From the NCBI GenBank assembly GCA_021604865.1, contig BQJU01000074.1, forward strand, positions 1 through 35,715: DNA of 35,715 nucleotides, given 5' to 3'. The stretch comes from Saprospiraceae bacterium (GTDB lineage: Bacteria > Bacteroidota > Bacteroidia > Chitinophagales > Saprospiraceae). Below, piece after piece: positions 30,410 to 35,715 of the stretch. Under the pieces are notes generated by a model, which saw only the letters and a program-made list of their open reading frames with translations, searched no databases and was not told where the DNA came from. Positions within the stretch are counted from its first letter, which is position 1, and each line of letters starts with the position of its first letter. A program made the position numbers and the translations under genes.

Positions 30410-33400
30410 ATGAAAAAAGCTTCACTAGTTTTATTGCTAGTGCTGTTCGCCATTGGTGCTGCTCTAGCCCAGCGTACAGTCAAAGGTACAATCACAGACA
30501 TGGAAGGTGAACCCCTCATTGGAGCCAGTATCCTGGTTAAAGGGACTTCCACTGGTACCATCACCGACTTCGACGGTGCCTATTCTTTAAACATTCCCGA
30601 CGGAAGCAAAATGTTGGTAGTTAGTTACACTGGTTTCAACACCAAAGAAGTTGAAATCGGAACTGCTTCCACTATTGACATCAGCCTGGAGGAAGGAATT
30701 ACCCTTAATGAAGCTGTTGTAACGGCCCTGGGTGTTAAGCGCGACAAAAAATCGCTCGGATATGCCACTCAGGAAGTTGACGGCGAAGAGGTTTCCAGAG
30801 TAAAAGATGCCAACTTCATCAACTCTCTTTCTGGTAAAGTAGCGGGTGTTGATATCAAGCGTAGCAATACGCTCGGTGGTTCTTCTAACGTGATCATTCG
30901 TGGTTATACCTCACTTACAGGTAACAACCAGGCACTTTTCGTAGTGGATGGAATCGTGATCAGCAACGCTATTACCAATACCACTAACCAGGAAACTGGT
31001 CGTGGTGGATATGACTTTGGTAATGCTGCTATGGACATTAACCCAGAAGACATTGAATCAGTTAACGTACTGAAAGGTGCGGCTGCAACAGCGCTTTATG
31101 GTTCACGTGCCGCCAACGGTGTGGTATTGATTTCTACCAAAAGAGGTGCTAAAGGAAAAGGCCTCGGTGTTACTGTAAATAGTGGTTACACACTTGGTAC
31201 AATTGATGAAAGTACTTTTATCCGTTACCAGAAGGAATACGGACCTGGCTATTCTGCCGTTAATGGTTTTTATGCCAATGGAGGATTAGAGTATTTTGAT
31301 TTTAACGGTGATGGCATCGACGAAGATGTATCTCCTGTTTATGAGGATGCTTCTTTCGGTGAGCGCCTGGATGCCAATCGTATGGTTGGTGACTGGAGGT
31401 CTTTCTACAAAGAATGGGACAAATATGAGTATGGTCAATTATTCCCATTTGTAGCCGGTGCAAATGATGCGACTTATTTTTATGAAACCTCTAAGACCTT
31501 CAATACCAGTGTGGCTATTGATGGTGGTGGAGAAAATAGCCAGTACCGCCTGAGCTACACCTACTTTGATATGGACGGTATTCTGCCAAACAGTAATATC
31601 AATAAGAATACAGTTTCTTTCAGCGGTGGGTATGATCTAACCAAAAAATTAACCGTTTCTTCATCTGTAAACTATGTTTATACTGAAGGAACAGGCCGTT
31701 ATGGTACGGGTTATGACAACAGAAACCCTAACCAATCTTTCCGCCAGTGGTATCAGGTGACTACCGATTTCGCTGATCTGGAGGCTGCCTATCTAGATAC
31801 CAAGAAGAACATCTCCTGGAACCCTTACGGACCACTTGATCCGGCTCGTGCTCAGGTTCCTCACTACTTCGATAATCAGTTCTTCAACGCTTACGAAAAC
31901 TTTTCTACTGACAACCGTTCACGTATCTTCGGTAATATTGAACTGAAATACGAATTAACGGATTGGTTGAATATCACAGGTCGTGTTTCTACTGACCGTT
32001 ATTCTGAAGTTCAGGAAGAGCGTATTGCCATTGGTTCTGTTGATGTTTCTAAGTATGAGCGTTACAACCGTTCTTTCTATGAAAACAACTTTGACCTTTT
32101 TGCTTCTGTTAATAAGGATTTGGGCGATAAGTTCAATATTGGCGGTATGGTTGGTACCAACATCAGAAAATCATTGGTAGAATCTATTCGTGCCAAAACA
32201 AATGGTGGATTGGTGAGCGATCGCGTTTACTCTTTGTCTAACAGTGTAAGTGGCATTGAAGCACCAGTTGAATATTATGCGCCTGTAGAAGTACACGGTT
32301 ATTATGCACGTGCTTCTTTTGGTTATGATCGTTTCTTATACCTCGATCTGACTGGTCGTTATGATATTTCTTCTACATTGCCAGCATCTGACAATAAATA
32401 CTTCTATCCATCTGCATCTTTGAGTTTTGTCTTTTCTGAATTGATCAACTCTAATGTGTTGGATTTTGGTAAACTGCGTTTGAACTATGCAGAGGTTGGT
32501 AACGATGCTCCACCATTGAGTATTTTTGACAACTATGTAGCTGGTACACCTTATAACGGTTCAGCAGTAGCTTCATTCCCAAGTACAAGAAACAACGCTA
32601 ATCTGAAGCCGGAAAGTACAGAAAGTATTGAAGCTGGATTGGAACTGAGCTTCTTGCAAAGAAGACTTGGATTGGATCTGTCTCTATACGAATCTAACAC
32701 TTTCGACCAAATTATCCCTGTAACTGTAACTGGTGCAACCGGTGATCTACGTCGCTATGTAAATGCCGGCCAGATCCAGAACCGTGGGGTAGAACTTTCT
32801 TTGAACCTGGGTATCGTTAAATCTCCTGCGTTTAACTGGGATATGAGAGTTAACTGGTCTACCAACAAGAGTGAAGTAATCGAGCTGTTTGGTGATCAAA
32901 CTAACCTACAATTGGCTAGCCTACAAGGTGGTATCACAATTAATGCTACCGTTGGTGAAGCTTATGGAACTATCCGTGGAACCAACTTCATCTATGACGA
33001 TGGTGGTAGCCCTATTGTATATCCTAATCCATTTGGAGGTGTTCGTTACAGAAAAACAGCTGCTCCTGAGGTGATTGGCGATATTAATCCTGACTGGCGC
33101 GGTGGTGTTAACAACCGTTTCAGCTACAAGAATCTTGCATTGAGCTTCCTGATTGATATTCAGAAAGGTGGAGACTTCTTCTCTCTGGATACTTGGTATG
33201 GCTATGCTACAGGTTTATATGATATCTCTGCTGGTTTGAACCGGGATGGTGTTCCTGTAAGAGATCTTCCTGGTGATGGAGGTGGAACCTATATTGATGG
33301 TGCTGTAGTACAAACTGGAACTGATGAAAATGGCGTAGCTATTTCTGACGGTACACCAAACACTGAAGCTTTCTATACTTCTGACGTATATTCTTCATTG

Positions 33401-33682
33401 GGTTACGTTTATGCACCTAATGCACTGCATGTATACGATGCTTCTTATGTGAAACTACGTGAATTGTCTTTGACTTATTCTTTGCCAAAGTCAATTATTG
33501 ATAAGACTCCTTTCCAAGGATTGGATATTTCTTTGATTGGTCGTAACCTGTGGATTATCAGCAAAAATACTGAATACTCTGATCCTGAATCTGGATTGAG
33601 TGCAGGTAATGTACAAGGATACCAGTCAGGTGTTTATCCATCAGTAAAAGAATACGGTTTCAATATTAGAGTTCAGTTCTAA
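30410..33682 (+). CDS. SusC/RagA-family TonB-linked outer-membrane transporter
   Basis: A 1090-residue TonB-dependent receptor with a signal peptide (1-20, ending AALAQ). A carboxypeptidase-D-regulatory-like beta-sandwich (about 22-100) is typical of SusC proteins. It is followed by LNEAVVTALGVKRDKKSLGYA and a plug domain (about 105-235) with GKVAGVDIKR, NVIIRGYTSL and FVVDGIVI. A large barrel follows, ending YGFNIRVQF. There is no N-terminal STN domain, so anti-sigma signalling is not expected. With the adjacent SusD it imports a glycan or peptide across the outer membrane. No glycoside hydrolase or peptidase gene lies beside it, so the substrate is unknown. ATG at 30410 begins the signal. 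Confidence 0.96.
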   Translation: MKKASLVLLLVLFAIGAALAQRTVKGTITDMEGEPLIGASILVKGTSTGTITDFDGAYSLNIPDGSKMLVVSYTGFNTKEVEIGTASTIDISLEEGITLNEAVVTALGVKRDKKSLGYATQEVDGEEVSRVKDANFINSLSGKVAGVDIKRSNTLGGSSNVIIRGYTSLTGNNQALFVVDGIVISNAITNTTNQETGRGGYDFGNAAMDINPEDIESVNVLKGAAATALYGSRAANGVVLISTKRGAKGKGLGVTVNSGYTLGTIDESTFIRYQKEYGPGYSAVNGFYANGGLEYFDFNGDGIDEDVSPVYEDASFGERLDANRMVGDWRSFYKEWDKYEYGQLFPFVAGANDATYFYETSKTFNTSVAIDGGGENSQYRLSYTYFDMDGILPNSNINKNTVSFSGGYDLTKKLTVSSSVNYVYTEGTGRYGTGYDNRNPNQSFRQWYQVTTDFADLEAAYLDTKKNISWNPYGPLDPARAQVPHYFDNQFFNAYENFSTDNRSRIFGNIELKYELTDWLNITGRVSTDRYSEVQEERIAIGSVDVSKYERYNRSFYENNFDLFASVNKDLGDKFNIGGMVGTNIRKSLVESIRAKTNGGLVSDRVYSLSNSVSGIEAPVEYYAPVEVHGYYARASFGYDRFLYLDLTGRYDISSTLPASDNKYFYPSASLSFVFSELINSNVLDFGKLRLNYAEVGNDAPPLSIFDNYVAGTPYNGSAVASFPSTRNNANLKPESTESIEAGLELSFLQRRLGLDLSLYESNTFDQIIPVTVTGATGDLRRYVNAGQIQNRGVELSLNLGIVKSPAFNWDMRVNWSTNKSEVIELFGDQTNLQLASLQGGITINATVGEAYGTIRGTNFIYDDGGSPIVYPNPFGGVRYRKTAAPEVIGDINPDWRGGVNNRFSYKNLALSFLIDIQKGGDFFSLDTWYGYATGLYDISAGLNRDGVPVRDLPGDGGGTYIDGAVVQTGTDENGVAISDGTPNTEAFYTSDVYSSLGYVYAPNALHVYDASYVKLRELSLTYSLPKSIIDKTPFQGLDISLIGRNLWIISKNTEYSDPESGLSAGNVQGYQSGVYPSVKEYGFNIRVQF

Positions 33683-33698
33683 TATTATTCATATTCTA

Positions 33699-33745
33699 CC
33701 GGGCAAATGAATTTTATGCTTTTAGCGAGATATTTATTTGCCCGG
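33699..33745 (+). promoter_or_regulatory. Hairpin in the susC-susD intercistronic gap
   Basis: CCGGGCAAAT (33699-33708) pairs perfectly with ATTTGCCCGG (33736-33745), with a 27-nt loop. It starts 17 nt after the susC stop and is not followed by a T-run. It may protect the susC 3' end or set the susC:susD ratio rather than terminate. Confidence 0.6.
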
Positions 33746-33877
33746 ATATTGAACACTTTAGAGCGTGTTTGGAGCGTAGGTTTTTATTAATAAAATCGGC
33801 CTCCAAATAAGTTTTAAACCATCAATATTCAGACAATGTCTGCTATTGAGATTTAAAGATTTAATAAAAAAAGTGCA

Positions 33878-35311
33878 ATGAAAAAAATATTAATTTTTTG
33901 TATGGTCGCTTTGGGTTTTGCCGCTTGTAACAGCGACATTACTGATATCAATGTAGATATCAAAAACCCAACAGAAGTGTCAGCTGGTGCGCTCTTTGCG
34001 AGTGCTACTATATCTCTGTCTGACTTTCTTGCTAGTACCAATGTAAATACCAATAATTTCCGTTTGTGGTCTCAGCAATGGGCACAAACAACTTATGCTG
34101 ACGAATCAAACTTCGACCTGGTAACTCGTGATGTAAATGGTAATACCTGGGATCGTTTGTATGCAACTGTTATCCGCGATGTACGTGGCGTAGCACCATT
34201 GGCAGCTGTAGATCCTTTCCTTAATGACGAAAACAGACGCAACCAGTATGCTATTGCTGAAGTTCTCGAAATTTTTACCTGGCACATTCTAGTTGACATC
34301 TTTGGTGATATTCCTTATTCTCAGGCTTTGACTGACGATGTGACTCCTGGTTATGATGATGACGCAGTCATTTATGCTGACCTGGCTGCTCGTTTAGATA
34401 AGGCTATCAGTGACCTGAGTGGCGCAAGTGAAATGGGTGCAGCTGATTTGATTTATGGTGGTGATGTAAGCAAATGGAGAAAATTTGCCAATTCCCTGAA
34501 ATTGCGTATGGCTATCCGTATGGCTGATGTTGATGCAGGTAAAGCCAAAACTATGGCAGAAACTGCTGTAGCTGACGGTGTATTCACTTCAAGTGCAGAT
34601 GACTTTGCATTGGTTTATACCTCTGCTACACCTAATACCAACCCATTATGGGAAGATTTGGTACAAAGTGGACGTTCTGACTTCGTTATTGCAAACACAC
34701 TTGCTGATTACATGAATGGTCTGGAAGACCCTCGTCGTCCTTTCTATTTCAGAGATCAGTATGATGTAGACGGAACCCTTGAATGGGTAGGTGGAGTTTA
34801 TGGCGCTAATAATGCCTACAATGCTAACTCTCACCCAGGTACCCTTTTATTGGATGCTACCTTCCCTGGTACCAATATGGGCTACACAGAAGTACTATTC
34901 TTGTTGGCTGACGCTGCTGCCAGAGGTTTCTCTGTTGGTGGTACTGTAGAAGATTTTTACGCTATGGGTATTACCAACTCCATCCTGGAATGGGGAGGTA
35001 CTCAAGACGATGTTGATACCTATTTGGCAAGAACAGATGTAGCTTATGCTACTGCTGCTGGCGAATGGAAAGATAAAATCGGCCTTCAGAAATGGCTGGC
35101 TTTGTACAACCAAGGTTTAGAAGCATGGTCTACCTACAGACTTTATAATGCTCCTGAAATGAATATTGCTCAGGATGCAGGTACTTTGCCTCCAATGAGA
35201 TATACTTACCCTGTAGATGAGTATTCATTGAATGAAGAAAATGTAAAAGCTGCTGGCGCAACAATCGGCGGTGATGATTTGATGACTCCTGTTTTCTGGG
35301 ACGTCAACTAA
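33878..35311 (+). CDS. SusD/RagB-family outer-membrane lipoprotein
   Basis: A 477-residue lipoprotein (signal MKKILIFCMVALGFAAC, Cys17) that caps the SusC barrel on the cell surface and binds the nutrient. DINVDIKNPTEVSAGALFAS and the helical SQQWAQTTYADESNFDL segment resemble the SusD-like_2 (PF12771-type) subgroup. Later come WRKFANSLKLRMAIRMADVD and, near the end, LQKWLALYNQGLEAWSTYRL, both usual in SusD TPR helices. Length fits. It is separated from susC by 195 nt with a hairpin, and followed by a strong terminator, so susC-susD form a two-gene unit. Confidence 0.95.
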   Translation: MKKILIFCMVALGFAACNSDITDINVDIKNPTEVSAGALFASATISLSDFLASTNVNTNNFRLWSQQWAQTTYADESNFDLVTRDVNGNTWDRLYATVIRDVRGVAPLAAVDPFLNDENRRNQYAIAEVLEIFTWHILVDIFGDIPYSQALTDDVTPGYDDDAVIYADLAARLDKAISDLSGASEMGAADLIYGGDVSKWRKFANSLKLRMAIRMADVDAGKAKTMAETAVADGVFTSSADDFALVYTSATPNTNPLWEDLVQSGRSDFVIANTLADYMNGLEDPRRPFYFRDQYDVDGTLEWVGGVYGANNAYNANSHPGTLLLDATFPGTNMGYTEVLFLLADAAARGFSVGGTVEDFYAMGITNSILEWGGTQDDVDTYLARTDVAYATAAGEWKDKIGLQKWLALYNQGLEAWSTYRLYNAPEMNIAQDAGTLPPMRYTYPVDEYSLNEENVKAAGATIGGDDLMTPVFWDVN

Positions 35312-35388
35312 TCAATGATATTGTTAGCCATCCCCAATGTTGAGCAACACTTCTAAGGTTGCAAACGGAGATAGCTAATTTATAAGGA

Positions 35389-35430
35389 GAAACCGGTATC
35401 GAAGCAATTTGATACCGGTTTCGCATTTTT
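35389..35430 (+). terminator. Terminator of the susC-susD operon
   Basis: A perfect 12-bp stem GAAACCGGTATC (35389-35400) and GATACCGGTTTC (35411-35422), loop GAAGCAATTT, then GCATTTTT (T-run 35426-35430). Confidence 0.9.
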
Positions 35431-35480
35431 AAGCTACAAGGTTGACCGGGAGCTGGGCGTTGAAGAGCTACTCCGGTTCC

Positions 35481-35715
35481 CAACCACCACAACTGCCCCT
35501 AAACCTGCATTCCCTGAAAGAATTGCAAGAAATGAACAAATTGGAAAGAGCAGTTCCGCTCTAAACCACCAAATCTGCTCCTAAACCTTCTAAACCCAAA
35601 CAACCTCTACAGTTTCTATTATGCACACTCTCCTAAACCCCTCTAAACCCGCATTCCCTGTAAGAAATGGAAAAAATGAACAAATTGGAAAGAGCAACTC
35701 CGCTCTAAACCACCA
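35481..35715. repeat. CTAAACC repeat field 2 (runs off the window end)
   Basis: Seven CTAAACC heptamers (35499, 35561, 35581, 35590, 35633, 35643 and 35705) are organised in two composite units. CTAAACCYGCATTCCCTG, an A-rich stretch with AAATTGGAAAGAG, TCCG and CTCTAAACCACC occur at 35499-35571 and again at 35643-35715, 144 bp apart with equal internal spacing. The same order appears in field 1 at 21194-21254 (CTAAACCTGGATCCCTG, TTGGAAAGAG, TAAACCACC). It lies just after the susCD terminator and contains no gene. Confidence 0.92.

Overview
The window looks like a chromosomal segment of a Bacteroidota bacterium, most likely from the Saprospiria (Haliscomenobacter/Lewinella type). Evidence is a SusC/SusD pair, several outer-membrane proteins of Bacteroidota type (DUF5723, OmpA-lectin, Wzi-like barrel, lamin-tail repeat protein), weak Shine-Dalgarno signals, and promoters fitting the Bacteroidota consensus TTG-N19-21-TAnnTTTG. 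The phylum call is strong; the class is inference. I see no tRNA, rRNA, CRISPR array, phage gene or intact insertion sequence.

Layout. 1-708: gene-poor DNA with a diverged direct duplication. 709-4241 (-): phosphopantetheinyl transferase, MacB/FtsX-type permease, DUF3995 membrane protein. 4302-7780 (+): a zinc-peptidase-like lipoprotein overlapping pbpC. 7781-8337: A-tract-rich spacer with a candidate small RNA. 8338-10101 (+): Wzi-like barrel, convergent with a lectin-OmpA protein (-). 11447-13367 (-): DUF5723 protein and ElaA acetyltransferase, ended by a strong terminator. 13642-17463 (-): lamin-tail protein and DgkA-type kinase. 17535-20741 (+): asd, then a coiled-coil protein with a 35-residue repeat. 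20742-22405: a 1.66-kb non-coding region holding a CTAAACC repeat field and a cluster of candidate small RNAs. 22406-23308 (-): histone-deacetylase-like enzyme, divergent from lysS and a lipoprotein (+). 26212-29077 (-): CPBP protease, cdsA, psd and a small unknown protein. 29156-29869 (+): pdxJ. 30410-35311 (+): susC-susD with a long leader, then a terminator and a second CTAAACC repeat field running off the window end.

Functional themes are the cell envelope (PBP1C, CdsA, Psd, DgkA, OmpA-lectin, Wzi-like, SusCD), core metabolism (Asd, PdxJ, LysRS) and surface adhesion or structure (lamin-tail protein).

The most interesting material is non-coding. First, a putative small-RNA family shares the linker TTCATGRGATTAYAATTTG placed between an upstream hairpin and an intrinsic terminator. 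It occurs at 8160, 21876, 22020 (degenerate) and 22183; two copies also share near-identical promoters downstream of phased A-tracts. Second, a 10-bp-periodic CTAAACC repeat is built into composite units at two loci 14 kb apart.
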